From positions 1-64,000 of the forward strand of contig QHUL01000065.1 in the NCBI GenBank assembly GCA_003222115.1: a stretch of DNA of 64,000 bases, in the 5' to 3' direction. A model generated the notes under the pieces. It was not told where the DNA came from, searched no databases, and worked only from the letters and a program-made list of their open reading frames with translations. This DNA comes from Gemmatimonadota bacterium. GTDB lineage: Bacteria > Gemmatimonadota > Gemmatimonadetes > Gemmatimonadales > GWC2-71-9. Positions 44,448-53,127 of this stretch are shown here, piece by piece; within the stretch, counting starts at the first letter, position 1; each line of letters starts with the position of its first letter. The position numbers were made by a program, and so were the translations under genes.

Positions 44448-44472
44448 GCCGATCCGAGGCGGCCTCCACCGG

Positions 44473-44504
44473 GATGGGGATGCGGCTGCAGCCGCATCCC
44501 CATC
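44473..44504. terminator. Perfect 32-bp palindrome between convergent genes
   Basis: Half-site gatggggatgcggctg is followed immediately by its exact reverse complement, with ctgcag at the centre. It lies 26 bp after the TonB receptor stop and overlaps the stop of the opposing permease gene. A bidirectional terminator role is likely; it may also belong to the palindrome class found inside other genes. Confidence 0.7.
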
Positions 44505-45782
44505 ATCGCATCGCAGCCGAGCGGTACCGCAGCCAGATGTAGTAGGCGGGAATCCCGCTCAAGATGATCCCGACGTCGAGGGCGAACGCGGGGGTCTCGG
44601 ACACGAGATAGTTTCCCAACAGGAACACGGCGCCGAGCAGGAAGACGAGCGGCACGACCGGATAGCCCCAAGTGCGATAGCCCCGCTCGAGATCCGGGCG
44701 CCGGCGCCGCAGCACGAACACCGCCGCCACCGCGAGCGCGTAGAACGGCCAGATTCCGATGATGAACTGGTCGGCCAGCTCCGTGAACCTCCGCACCAGC
44801 ACGAACAGCGCCCCGAGGCACCCGGCCAGGACGATCGCACCCGTCGGCGCCCCCGTCCGCGGGTCGACGCGCGTGATGGCCTTGGGAAAAACGCCGTCCT
44901 CCGCCATGGCAAAGAAGATCCGCGGGGCGGTCATCATCGAGCCGTTGAGCGTTGGATCGGGATGAGATGCAGGTACACCAGGTTGGCCGCGAGGTACAGC
45001 GCGACCACGGAGCCCGTTCCAATGAACATCGCCCGCGGCAGGTTGCGCTGCGGATCCTTCACCTCCCCGCCGACGAACGCAAGATCGCCCCACCCGTCGT
45101 ACGCCCACAGGATCGCCACCATCGCGAGCAGAAACGGCGACAGCCCCACCGCGGCTCGCTGGGCGAGCATCGCACCGGCCCCGAGTCCCTGCCCGCCACC
45201 CAGGGCGAAGCCGAGCACGACCAGCAGGGCGAGAGCCCCGACTTTCAACGCCGTGCTCACGTTCTGTACGATCGCGGCGCGGTGAATGCCGACGTAGTTG
45301 ACGACGGCAACGAGCAGGACGAAGAGCGCGGCCAGGAGCTGCTCGGCGCGCACTGCCTGGCCGGCCACGCTCACCGCCGTCGCGGCCGGATCGAGCCCGA
45401 GGACCCGCAGCGTGTACGCCGCGGACGTGATCGAGATCGCGCCGTAGGCGCCCGGGCGGATGATCAACAGCTCCGCCCACCCGAAGAGAAAAGCGGGGAG
45501 CGGCCCGAACGCCTCGCGGATGAAGACGTAGATGCCGCCCGAGCGCGGGAACAGCGCCGCGAGCTCAGCATACGTGAGCGCCCCGCACAGCGTCACCGCA
45601 CCACCCAGCACCCAGCTCAGGAGGAACAGCGGCACATCGTCCACGCGCTGCGCGATCGCCGCGGGCGTGCGGAAGATGCCGCTGCCGATCGTCGAGCCCA
45701 CGACGACGGCGACGGCGCTCCACAGACCGAGGCGACGGGGCAGCCGCTCGCCCCAGCGATCGAGCGGTGTGGGTGTGGACAT
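44503..45782 (-). pseudogene. APC-family amino acid permease, broken by internal deletion and frameshift
   Basis: The N-terminal part (start ATG, MSTPTPLDRWGERLPRRLGL) runs to about 44945 with seven or so membrane spans, including VVVGSTIGSGIFRTPAAIAQ and YDGWGDLAFVGGEVKDPQRNLPRA. It then hits a stop. The C-terminal part continues in another frame from LNGSMMTAPRIFFAMAEDGVFP to the end. Between VYLHLIPIQ and LNGSMM about 35-50 residues (roughly one membrane span) expected in intact relatives are missing. I read this as a deletion whose length is not a multiple of three. A sequencing or assembly error is possible, but a single-base error would not explain the missing span. Confidence 0.75.
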
Positions 45783-45811
45783 GCGGCCGCACAATATACA
45801 TTTCCGGCCTC

Positions 45812-46690
45812 ATGACGCGACGCTTCGCGCGGCTCGCATGGGCCGCCGCCGCCTGCACCTACCTCCTCATCGTCCTCGGCGCCATCGTGCGGATCACGGG
45901 GTCGGGGATGGGCTGCGGCGACCACTGGCCGCTGTGCAACGGGCGCCTGCTCCCCCCACTCGGCGATCTCGGAACCCTGATCGAGTGGAACCACCGGCTG
46001 GCCGCCGCCCTCGTCTCGATCCTCGTGGTTGCGCTGGCCGGATCTGCGTGGTGGTTACGTCGGGATGCGCGCAGCGCGACGCCGGATGTGTCCAACGGCC
46101 CGATCGGCCACCGCCTGCGACCGCTCGCGACCGCCCGCGACCGCCCGGGGGTGGGGGCGTACGTCGCGCTCGCGTTACTCCTCGTTCAGGTTGGGCTGGG
46201 GGCGGTGACCGTGAAGCTGGCGCTGCCGCCATGGACGGTCATCCTCCACCTCGGCACCGCGATGCTGCTACTCGCCGCGCTGATCGTGGCGGCACAGGGG
46301 TCCAGACTGACCCCGGGCTTGCGCCCGGGGTTAGTGGCCCTCGCGCTCGGCTTCGCCACCGTGCTGTTCGGCGCCCTGACGGCGAACCTGGGCGCGGCGA
46401 GCGCTTGCCTCGGATTCCCGCTCTGCAACGGTCAGCTCGCCCCAGATGGCAACTCCTTGCAGCACGTCCATTGGACCCACCGGCTGCTCGCCTACACGCT
46501 GTTCGCATACACCCTGTGGTGGGCCGCGCGCACGAGGGGGCGTTGGGCGTGGGGCGTGGTCGCCCTGGTCCTCCTTCAGATCGCGGTCGGCGCCGTGATG
46601 GTCCTGCTCGCGCTGCCGCCGCCAGTGCAGGCCGCCCACGTAGCCGTGGGCGCGGCGGTGTGGGCGGCCCTGGTGCTCGCGGTCGCATGA
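45812..46690 (+). CDS. ctaA: Heme A synthase CtaA (COX15 type)
   Basis: 292 aa, eight membrane spans in two four-helix halves. First half: GAIVRITGSGMGCGDHWPLCNG and IEWNHRLAAALVS. Second half: the degenerate repeat LGAASACLGFPLCNGQ and VHWTHRLLAYTL. These carry the heme-ligand histidines and the Glu of the ExxHR motif, and CxxxC-like cysteines. It oxidises heme O to heme A for aa3-type oxidase. An in-frame palindrome encodes the loop RLTPGLRPGL. It overlaps the next gene by ATGA. Confidence 0.9.
   Translation: MTRRFARLAWAAAACTYLLIVLGAIVRITGSGMGCGDHWPLCNGRLLPPLGDLGTLIEWNHRLAAALVSILVVALAGSAWWLRRDARSATPDVSNGPIGHRLRPLATARDRPGVGAYVALALLLVQVGLGAVTVKLALPPWTVILHLGTAMLLLAALIVAAQGSRLTPGLRPGLVALALGFATVLFGALTANLGAASACLGFPLCNGQLAPDGNSLQHVHWTHRLLAYTLFAYTLWWAARTRGRWAWGVVALVLLQIAVGAVMVLLALPPPVQAAHVAVGAAVWAALVLAVA
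46306..46335. repeat. Palindromic insertion inside ctaA
   Basis: Arms actgaccccgggc and gcccggggttagt (13 bp, one G-T pair) flank a 4-nt loop. The 30-bp unit is in frame and codes for a loop between membrane helices. Confidence 0.65.
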
Positions 46691-48447
46691 GCATCTTCCC
46701 TTCCCCCCGGGCGCTCGTCCGGTTATGGCCGCGGATCCGGCCGCACCGCTGGCGGCTCCTCGTCGCGACGGTGTGCCTCACGGCAAGCGCCGCGATCGGC
46801 CTCGCGTTCCCTCAGATCGTGCGGTATCTCCTCGACGCCGCCTTCGTGCGGCACGACGGCGCGCTGCTCGACCGCATCGCGCTCGGGTTGGTGGGCCTGT
46901 TCACCATCCAGGGCCTGCTCAACTTCTCGCAGGCTTACCTCCTCTCGTCCGCCGGCGAGCGCGTGATCGCGCGGCTGCGGCAGGATCTGTTCGAGCACCT
47001 GGTGCGCCTCCCCCCCGGCTTCTTCGCCGAGCGTCGGACAGGCGAGCTCGTGAGCCGGCTCTCCGCCGATATCGGCACGATGCAAGGGCTCGTGAGTTAC
47101 CAGATCTCCGAGTTCGCACGCCAGGTGCTCTACTTCCTGGGTGGCGTCACGCTGCTCACGCTCACGCACCCCGAGCTCACGCGCACCACGCTGCTCGTCG
47201 TGCCCGTCGTCGTGGGTGCGGCGGTGTTCTTCGGCCGGCGGCTGCGGAAGATCAGCACCGGGGTGCAGGACAAGATCGCCGAGGCGACCGCGGTGGCGGA
47301 GGAGGCATTCACGCAGATCCGCACCGTGCAGAGCTTCGTGCAGGAAGCGTGGGAGGGAGCGCGCTACGGACGCAAGATGGCCGACGTGGTGCGCGCGGCG
47401 TTGCGCCGGGCGCTCGTGCGCGGGGTGTTCGTCGGGGTGATCACGTTCGCGTTGTTCAGCGGCGTGGCGGTCGTGCTGTGGCAAGGGGGACGCCTGGTGC
47501 TGGCCGGCGTGCTGACCGCGGGGACGCTGGTCTCCTTCCTCCTGTACAGCGTCTTCATCGCCGCCGCGGTGGGAGCGCTGACGAGTCTATTCTCGAGCTA
47601 CCAGGAGACGGTGGGCGCGGCCCGCCGCGTGTTCGAGCTGCTGGACACCGAGCCCGCGATCTCGGACCCGCCGGACCCCCGTCCCCTACGCCAGCCGGTG
47701 CGGGGCGACGTGGCGCTCGATAATGTGAGCTTCCGATACCAACCGGAGCTCCCCCTCGCGCTCGAGCAGGTCTCGTTGCGTCTGGCGCCGGGTGAGGTGG
47801 TGGCGCTGGTCGGGCCATCCGGGGCGGGCAAGACGACGCTCGCGAACCTGCTGCCGCGCTTCTGGGACGTGACGAGCGGCCGCATCACGCTCGACAGCGT
47901 GGATATTCGGGCGCTGCGGCTCGCCGATCTGCGGCACAGCATCGGCATCGTGCCGCAGGAGCCGGTGCTGTTCAGCGGCCCGGTCGCGGAGAACATCGCG
48001 TACGGGCGGCCCGAAGCGGGCCCGGCGGAGATCGAGGCCGCGGCCCGCGCGGCGCACGCGCACGAGTTCGTGGAGCGCCTGCCGCAGGGCTACGCGACGC
48101 TGGTGGGGGAGCGCGGGGTCAAGCTCTCGGGGGGCCAGCGCCAGCGGATCGCGATCGCGCGGGCGCTCCTCAAGGACCCGGTGGTCCTGATCCTCGACGA
48201 AGCGACCTCGAGCCTCGACGCCGAGAGCGAGCGCCTGATCGAAGCGGCGCTGGAGCGGCTGCTCAAGGGCCGCACCACGCTGATCATCGCGCACCGCCTG
48301 TCCACGGTGCGCCGCGCCGACCGGCTGGTCGTGCTCGACCGCGGGCGCGTGGTCGAAGAGGGCACGCACGACGAGCTGCTCGCCCTGGGCCGGCTGTACG
48401 CCCGGCTGTATCAGCGTCAGTTCCGGGACGACGCCGTCCCCGTCTGA
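46687..48447 (+). CDS. MsbA-like homodimeric ABC exporter
   Basis: 586 aa half-transporter. Six membrane helices (residues about 20-310) contain RLRQDLFEHLVRLPPGFFAE and FTQIRTVQSFVQE, typical of lipid/drug exporters. The nucleotide-binding domain has Walker A GPSGAGKTT, Q-loop IGIVPQEPVLFSG, signature LSGGQRQ, Walker B VLILDEATS and H-loop IIAHRLSTV. Likely exports a lipid or hydrophobic compound, possibly lipid A. It is translationally coupled to ctaA by ATGA. Confidence 0.88.
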   Translation: MSIFPSPRALVRLWPRIRPHRWRLLVATVCLTASAAIGLAFPQIVRYLLDAAFVRHDGALLDRIALGLVGLFTIQGLLNFSQAYLLSSAGERVIARLRQDLFEHLVRLPPGFFAERRTGELVSRLSADIGTMQGLVSYQISEFARQVLYFLGGVTLLTLTHPELTRTTLLVVPVVVGAAVFFGRRLRKISTGVQDKIAEATAVAEEAFTQIRTVQSFVQEAWEGARYGRKMADVVRAALRRALVRGVFVGVITFALFSGVAVVLWQGGRLVLAGVLTAGTLVSFLLYSVFIAAAVGALTSLFSSYQETVGAARRVFELLDTEPAISDPPDPRPLRQPVRGDVALDNVSFRYQPELPLALEQVSLRLAPGEVVALVGPSGAGKTTLANLLPRFWDVTSGRITLDSVDIRALRLADLRHSIGIVPQEPVLFSGPVAENIAYGRPEAGPAEIEAAARAAHAHEFVERLPQGYATLVGERGVKLSGGQRQRIAIARALLKDPVVLILDEATSSLDAESERLIEAALERLLKGRTTLIIAHRLSTVRRADRLVVLDRGRVVEEGTHDELLALGRLYARLYQRQFRDDAVPV

Positions 48448-48458
48448 GGCGTGGCAGC

Positions 48459-49661
48459 CTAGACGAGAGCGAGGTCTCGCTGCGGCGACGGCGGGGTCAC
48501 TTCGGGGCCGCTCTCCGCGAGAAACACGTTGATCTCGCTCCGCATGCCGAAGCGCCCCGGCAGGTAGACGCCCGGCTCCACGGAGAACCCGATCCCCGCG
48601 ACGAGCGGCCGGGTGTCGGCCGTCTCGAAGTTGTCGAGATGCGGACCCGAGCCGTGCAGATCGCGGTCGATCGAATGGCCGGTGCGGTGCACGAAGAATT
48701 CGGCGTAGCCGGCTTCGCGAATCACCGCGCGCGCCGCATCGTCGAGATCGGCGCCGGTGACGGGCAGTGACCCTTCCCCCTTCCCCCTTCCCCCTTCCCA
48801 GCTCTTGCGGAGCGTCTCCACTGCCGCGTCGCGGGCCTCGCGCACCGCCTGCCAGACCCGCTTCACGTCGGCGCCCGGGGCCCGCCCGGCGAAGGCCATC
48901 CACGTCTGGTCGGCGAAGACGGCACCGAGCGCCGGCCCGGCCCACAGGTCGAGCAGCAGCACCTGGCCCGCTTCGAGCCGGCGATCCGCGCCCTCGTGCG
49001 GCTCGTAGTGCGGCAGCGCCGCGTTCTCCTGGAACGCGACGATCGGGGGATGGTCCGTCACGAAGCCGGATCGCTCGATCGCCGCGAGCACGCGGCGCTG
49101 CAGCGTCGTCTCCCGCACCTCCGCCCCGCGCGCGGTCTCGCTTCCCGCCCAGCGGAGCGCCTCGGTGGCGATCTCGGCGAGGGCGCGGGCGGCGCGGCGG
49201 TGGCCGTCGAGATCGGCTGCTGTCCACCGCGCGGCGAAGCGCGTGACGAGCGGCGCGGACGACACGATCGTGGCCCCGAACGACTCGAGCAGCTGCACGA
49301 CGCCGTGCGGCACGCGATCGAGGTAGGGCACGGCGTCGGCGGGCGAGATCTCCATCGCGAGCCGCTTGCCGGCGACGAGCGCCCGCAGGTGCTCGTGCAG
49401 CTCCCGCCACGAGCCGTACGGACGCACCTCGCCGGGGAAGCCCTGCAACGGCTGCAGCTCGATGCGATGCACGAGGGCGACCGGCGCGCCGCGCTGAGGC
49501 AGCAGCACGAACAGGCGTCGGGTGCCCATCCCGCCCACCGCGAGCACGCGGCCGGCCACGGGGTTAACCGAGCGGAAATCGAACAACAGCCAGCCGTCCG
49601 CGCCGAGCGCGGCGAGGGCCTCGCGCAGCGCGGCGAGATCCAGGCCGTCGAGCGCGGGCAT
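48459..49661 (-). CDS. M24-family metallopeptidase (Xaa-Pro aminopeptidase-like)
   Basis: 400 aa. The pita-bread fold is supported by metal ligands in LLLDLWAGPALGAVFADQTW, HRTGHSIDRDLHGSGPHL, FSVEPGVYLPGRFGMRSEIN, and the catalytic His in HYEPHEGADR region. The N-terminal creatinase-like domain spans about 1-150. An in-frame Gly-rich insertion (GGRGKGEG) comes from a GGGGGAA heptamer tract. It overlaps the upstream V4R-like gene by TGATG and is convergent with the ABC exporter, 11 bp away. Confidence 0.87.
   Translation of the reverse strand: MPALDGLDLAALREALAALGADGWLLFDFRSVNPVAGRVLAVGGMGTRRLFVLLPQRGAPVALVHRIELQPLQGFPGEVRPYGSWRELHEHLRALVAGKRLAMEISPADAVPYLDRVPHGVVQLLESFGATIVSSAPLVTRFAARWTAADLDGHRRAARALAEIATEALRWAGSETARGAEVRETTLQRRVLAAIERSGFVTDHPPIVAFQENAALPHYEPHEGADRRLEAGQVLLLDLWAGPALGAVFADQTWMAFAGRAPGADVKRVWQAVREARDAAVETLRKSWEGGRGKGEGSLPVTGADLDDAARAVIREAGYAEFFVHRTGHSIDRDLHGSGPHLDNFETADTRPLVAGIGFSVEPGVYLPGRFGMRSEINVFLAESGPEVTPPSPQRDLALV
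48774..48799. repeat. GGGGGAA heptamer tract inside the M24 peptidase gene
   Basis: Three full ttccccc units (48774-48794) plus partial flanks. Three units are 21 nt, so the frame is kept. It encodes GGRGKGEG on the minus strand. Confidence 0.8.
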
Positions 49662-50266
49662 CAGTGGTGCCGGGGGTCGGGCGGCGCGGCGCGCCACTCG
49701 CAGCGGTCGCCGCCGGTCGCTCGGCAGGAGGTGTGCAGCATCGCGCCTTCGAAGCCCATGAGCAGCCGCAGCAGCTCGGCGAACGCCGCCGCGTACAGCG
49801 CGCAGGCGGCGCCGTCCGGCGTCGCCCGCACGGCGATCGGGTCGTTCACCCGCGCCACCGGCACGTCGCCGTCGCGCCGCAGGTCGCCCCCCAAGACCGC
49901 CCGCGCGGCGCGGCGCGCGACCACGAGTCCGAGCGCCCGCGGCGCTGCGCGCGCGGCGAGCCGGCCCAGCACGGATGCCCGCCGCACGGCGCGCCGCGCC
50001 GCCCGCCGGCCGGCGTCGGCGAACACCAGGTCCGCGTCGGGCCGACGGCCCACGAGCCGCAACAGCGCCTCGACGTGCGCCGGGTCCGCACCCGCGTCCC
50101 GCCGCACCTGAGCCTCGTACTGCACGAGCTGCAGGGCCACGGTGGGCGAAAGACCCAGGCGCTTGCTCAAGAGCTCCTCGGCGAATTCGGAAAGCCCGTC
50201 TTCGACCGGGGTGTCGAGGTTCCGGACGGCCTCGAGAACGGCCAGCGGCACGATGCTGTGGATCAC
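49661..50266 (-). CDS. Hypothetical protein with a V4R-like C-terminal motif
   Basis: 201 aa from GTG. The C-terminus GFEGAMLHTSCRATGGDRCEWRA has the Cys-x(n)-GD-x-C-E/W pattern seen at the end of V4R and related small-molecule-binding domains. The rest is helical, with an Arg/Ala-rich middle. No catalytic motif. It is transcribed with the M24 peptidase (1-bp stop/start overlap) and diverges from the ECF sigma factor across 61 bp. Assignment to the V4R group rests on one motif only. Confidence 0.5.
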   Translation of the reverse strand: MIHSIVPLAVLEAVRNLDTPVEDGLSEFAEELLSKRLGLSPTVALQLVQYEAQVRRDAGADPAHVEALLRLVGRRPDADLVFADAGRRAARRAVRRASVLGRLAARAAPRALGLVVARRAARAVLGGDLRRDGDVPVARVNDPIAVRATPDGAACALYAAAFAELLRLLMGFEGAMLHTSCRATGGDRCEWRAAPPDPRHH

Positions 50267-50327
50267 GGCGCGCGAAACCTAGCACCCCATTGCGGAACTC
50301 GGTAGCGCACGGGCAGGTTACACGGCG

Positions 50328-50921
50328 ATGAGCACCGCCACCCCCGCCACCCCCGCGCCGGGACCCGTCGACGAGAAGCGCGCGACCTTCGAGCGCGAGG
50401 CGCTGGTGCACCTCGACTCCCTGTACCGCGTCGCCCTGCGGCTCACGGGGAACGCCGCCGACGCCGACGACCTCGTCCAGGAGACGATGCTCAAGGCGTA
50501 CCGCGCCTGGGACCAGTATGAGAAGGGGACGAACGCGAAGGGATGGCTGCTCACCATCCTGCGGCACGCCTTCATCAATGAATACCGCCGGCGCACCCGG
50601 CATCCGGAGACCGTGGACCTCGACGCGATCGAGCCCTACTCGGTGTTCGGCGACGTACAGGACGACGACCCCCAGGGCACGTTCTTCGACCGCATCGTGG
50701 ACGACGAGGTGCTCCGGGCCATCGACCAGCTGCCGGAACAATTTCGAGAGACGGTCGTGTTGAGTGACGTGGAGGGGCTCTCCTACGAGGAGATCGCCCG
50801 CATCCTCGAGGTCCCCGTGGGCACAGTGAAATCGCGCCTGTTCCGAGCCCGCCGCCTGCTCCAGCGGAAACTGTACGACTACGCGGTCGGCATGGGATAC
50901 ATCAAGGCAAGCCCCGCATGA
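50328..50921 (+). CDS. ECF sigma factor
   Basis: 197 aa. Region 2 (ALRLTGNAADADDLVQETML, AYRAWDQYEKGTNAKGWL, ILRHAFINEYRRR) and region 4 (AIDQLPEQFRETVVLSDVEG, YEEIARILEVPVGTVKSRLF) are complete. The N-terminal 15 residues are Pro/Ala-rich. The next gene encodes a zinc anti-sigma factor overlapping by 4 bp, resembling SigR/RsrA- or ECF-ZAS-type redox-controlled pairs. It heads a co-directional run to the aquaporin gene and may control part of it. Confidence 0.93.
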   Translation: MSTATPATPAPGPVDEKRATFEREALVHLDSLYRVALRLTGNAADADDLVQETMLKAYRAWDQYEKGTNAKGWLLTILRHAFINEYRRRTRHPETVDLDAIEPYSVFGDVQDDDPQGTFFDRIVDDEVLRAIDQLPEQFRETVVLSDVEGLSYEEIARILEVPVGTVKSRLFRARRLLQRKLYDYAVGMGYIKASPA

Positions 50922-51142
50922 ACTGTCGCGAGTGCACCGAGCATTTGTACGAGTTCCTCGACAAGGAGCTCACCCCTGAGGTCGAGCGGGAGATCCGGAC
51001 GCACCTCGAGGACTGCCCTCCCTGCGGCGAGCACTTCGACTTCGAGCGTCTGTTCCTCGACTTCCTGCAGGCCCGCTGCCGCGCCCGCGGCGCGCCTCCC
51101 GACCTGAAGCGCCGGATACTCCGCGAACTGTTCGACGAGTGA
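50918..51142 (+). CDS. Zinc-binding anti-sigma factor (ZAS family)
   Basis: 74 aa. The H-x3-C-x2-C motif is HLEDCPPC, with an earlier Cys pair in MNCREC; together they can bind zinc and sense thiol oxidation. The C-terminal helix (PPDLKRRILRELFDE) would contact the sigma factor. No membrane segment, so a soluble anti-sigma factor. Overlaps the sigma gene (ATGA) and the following DUF92 gene (GTGA). Confidence 0.88.
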   Translation: MNCRECTEHLYEFLDKELTPEVEREIRTHLEDCPPCGEHFDFERLFLDFLQARCRARGAPPDLKRRILRELFDE

Positions 51143-51822
51143 GCTGGCTCACCCGGGACGGCTTGGCCGCGAGCCTCGCGGTCGGCGTCGCGGTGACCTG
51201 GGGGTTGGGCTGGCCCGGCCTCGCGCTGCTCGCGGCGTTCTTCCTGTCCGGCAGCTTGCTGACGCGGTGGGCCAGCGGGACGGGCGGCCGGCGGAACGCG
51301 CGGCAGGTGCTCGCAAACGGGGGGATCGCCGCCGCCGCTGCCCTGGCAGGCTCCTGGCCCGCCGCCGCCGGAGCGATCGCCGCCGCAACAGCGGACACCT
51401 GGGCAACCGAGATCGGCTCGTTCTCCCCCGTAGCGCCGCGGCTCGTGACCACGTGGGAGCGCGTCACTCGCGGAGCATCGGGGGGTATCACGGCGCTCGG
51501 CACCGCGGGCGGCGTGGCGGGAGCGGTGGCGATCGCGGCACTGGCCTTCGCGGTGGAACCCCGGGGCGTGGCCCCGGGGTCAGCCGTCTTGGTGGGGGCC
51601 GGCTTCGCAGGTATGGCGGCGGACTCGCTGCTGGGAGCGACCTTGCAGGGACTGTACGAATGCCCGGCGTGCGGCGCGCGCTCCGAGCGGCGTGACACCG
51701 TGTGCCACGCGCCGGTGCGGCTCATCAGGGGCAGGCGATGGCTGGACAACGACGGCGTGAATCTCACGGCCACACTGGTCGGCGCGGCGGTTGCCGCGCT
51801 CGGCGCGCGGTTCTCTTCGTGA
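51139..51822 (+). CDS. DUF92 membrane protein (VTE6-like family)
   Basis: 227 aa with about six membrane segments. DUF92 features: RNARQVLANGGIAAAAAL, AATADTWATEIGSFSP and FAGMAADSLLGATLQGLYECP, followed by NDGVNLTATLVGA. Plant VTE6, a member, phosphorylates phytyl phosphate in phytol salvage; bacterial function is mostly untested. Its neighbour is a geranylgeranyl-reductase-like enzyme, which fits an isoprenoid role. GTG start overlapping the anti-sigma stop. An in-frame palindrome encodes PRGVAPG. Confidence 0.82.
   Translation: MSWLTRDGLAASLAVGVAVTWGLGWPGLALLAAFFLSGSLLTRWASGTGGRRNARQVLANGGIAAAAALAGSWPAAAGAIAAATADTWATEIGSFSPVAPRLVTTWERVTRGASGGITALGTAGGVAGAVAIAALAFAVEPRGVAPGSAVLVGAGFAGMAADSLLGATLQGLYECPACGARSERRDTVCHAPVRLIRGRRWLDNDGVNLTATLVGAAVAALGARFSS
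51558..51580. repeat. Palindromic insertion inside the DUF92 gene
   Basis: Arms accccggggc and gccccggggt (10 bp, perfect) flank gtg. It resembles the unit inside ctaA (ccccgggc core) and encodes a loop between membrane segments. Confidence 0.6.
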
Positions 51823-51877
51823 TCGCCGTCCCGACGGCCCGCGGGCTCCTCCTTCTCGCGGAGCTAACCGGGAAAAG

Positions 51878-53125
51878 GTGACGAAGGTCTGGGATGCGGT
51901 CGTTGTGGGTGCGGGCCCCGCGGGGTCGGCGACGGCCGCGCACCTCGCCCGCGCCGGTCTCGACGTCCTGCTCGTCGACCGCAGCCGCTTTCCGCGCGAC
52001 AAGCCCTGCTCTGAGTACCTCTCCCCGGGCGCCACGCCCCTCTTGGAACGCCTCGGCGTCGCCGACGACGTGGAGCGCTCCGCGCACGCCAAGCTCGCCG
52101 GGATGAAGGTGGTCTCGCCTGGCGGGGCCGTGATGTGCGGCCATTTCGCCGCCGCCCACCCCTACCCGAGCCCGCGACCGTACAGCTACGCCCTCCCGCG
52201 CACCACGCTGGACGGCATCCTGGTGCGCGCCGCCGCGCGGGCGGGAGCGACCCTGCGCGAGGGTGTCGCGGTCGCGGACCTGAGCCGCGACGCTCGAGCG
52301 GTGAGCGGCGTGGTGGCGCGGACGGAAAGCGGGATGCGGGAAGCGGTACGGGCGCGGGTGGTGATCGGCGCCGACGGGCTGCGCTCGGTCGTGGCGCGGA
52401 GACTCGGCCTGCGCTGCACGTCGCCGCCGCGGCGCATCGCGTTCACCGCGCATGTCGCGGACGTCCGGGGAGTGGACGGGATGGGCGAGCTGCATGTGGG
52501 CCGCTCGGGCTACGTGGGGATGGGGCCGATCGGCGGGGGCGTGACCACGGTGGCGCTGGTCCTGCCCCTCGCCCGGGTGCGCGCGGGCGAGCGGTGGTGG
52601 GGACGAGGGCGGGGGCGGGATTCTCGCACCGCGTGGTTCGCGGAGCTGGAACGGTTCCCCGGGCTACGCGGTCGCTTCGATCCGCGCCGCCTGGTGCGGG
52701 AGGTGCTCGTGACCGGGCCGTTCGCCCAATGGTCGCGCGCGTCGGTCGCCGACGAGGGGGGGGCGCTACTCGTCGGTGATGCGGCGGACTTCTTCGACCC
52801 CTTCACGGGCCAGGGCATCTACAGCGCGCTGCGCGGCGCGGAGCTGGCGGCGGACACGGTCGCGGCGGCGCTCCGGCACGGCGGTCCGGTGGGGCGCGGG
52901 GCGCTCGCGCCGTACCGCCGGGCACGCCGCGCCGCGTTCGCGGGAAAGTGGGTGCTGGAGCGGCTGATCGGGCTGGGGGTCGGCTGGCCGGCGCTCACCG
53001 AGCGGGTCGTTGCGCGGCTGGCGCGGCGTCCCGACCTCGCGGATCTTTTGGTGGGGGCGACGGGCAACTTCGTTCCGGCGCGCGCGGCGCTCGCCCCCGG
53101 CGTGCTCGCGCGACTGCTCTGGTGA
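51878..53125 (+). CDS. FAD-dependent oxidoreductase of the geranylgeranyl reductase/PHBH-like family
   Basis: 415 aa from GTG (VTKVWDAVVVGAGPAGSATA); a purine-rich region precedes it. The Rossmann motif GAGPAGSATAAHLARAG binds FAD. Also visible are SRFPRDKPCSEYLSPGA, the second dinucleotide site VVIGADGLRSVVARRLGL and the late FAD motif LLVGDAADFFDPFTGQGI. This arrangement is seen in geranylgeranyl reductases and in oxidoreductases encoded beside type III polyketide synthases. Substrate unknown; an isoprenoid or polyketide is likely. Followed at once by a flavin reductase gene. Confidence 0.82.
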   Translation: MTKVWDAVVVGAGPAGSATAAHLARAGLDVLLVDRSRFPRDKPCSEYLSPGATPLLERLGVADDVERSAHAKLAGMKVVSPGGAVMCGHFAAAHPYPSPRPYSYALPRTTLDGILVRAAARAGATLREGVAVADLSRDARAVSGVVARTESGMREAVRARVVIGADGLRSVVARRLGLRCTSPPRRIAFTAHVADVRGVDGMGELHVGRSGYVGMGPIGGGVTTVALVLPLARVRAGERWWGRGRGRDSRTAWFAELERFPGLRGRFDPRRLVREVLVTGPFAQWSRASVADEGGALLVGDAADFFDPFTGQGIYSALRGAELAADTVAAALRHGGPVGRGALAPYRRARRAAFAGKWVLERLIGLGVGWPALTERVVARLARRPDLADLLVGATGNFVPARAALAPGVLARLLW

Positions 53126-53127
53126 CC

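Noticed and set aside
49661-53125. V4R-like protein, geranylgeranyl-reductase-like enzyme and heme genes as a photosynthesis cluster
   Set aside because: No bch, puf, acsF or carotenoid gene is present, and the V4R match is a single short motif; the heme genes are the common hemDCB set.
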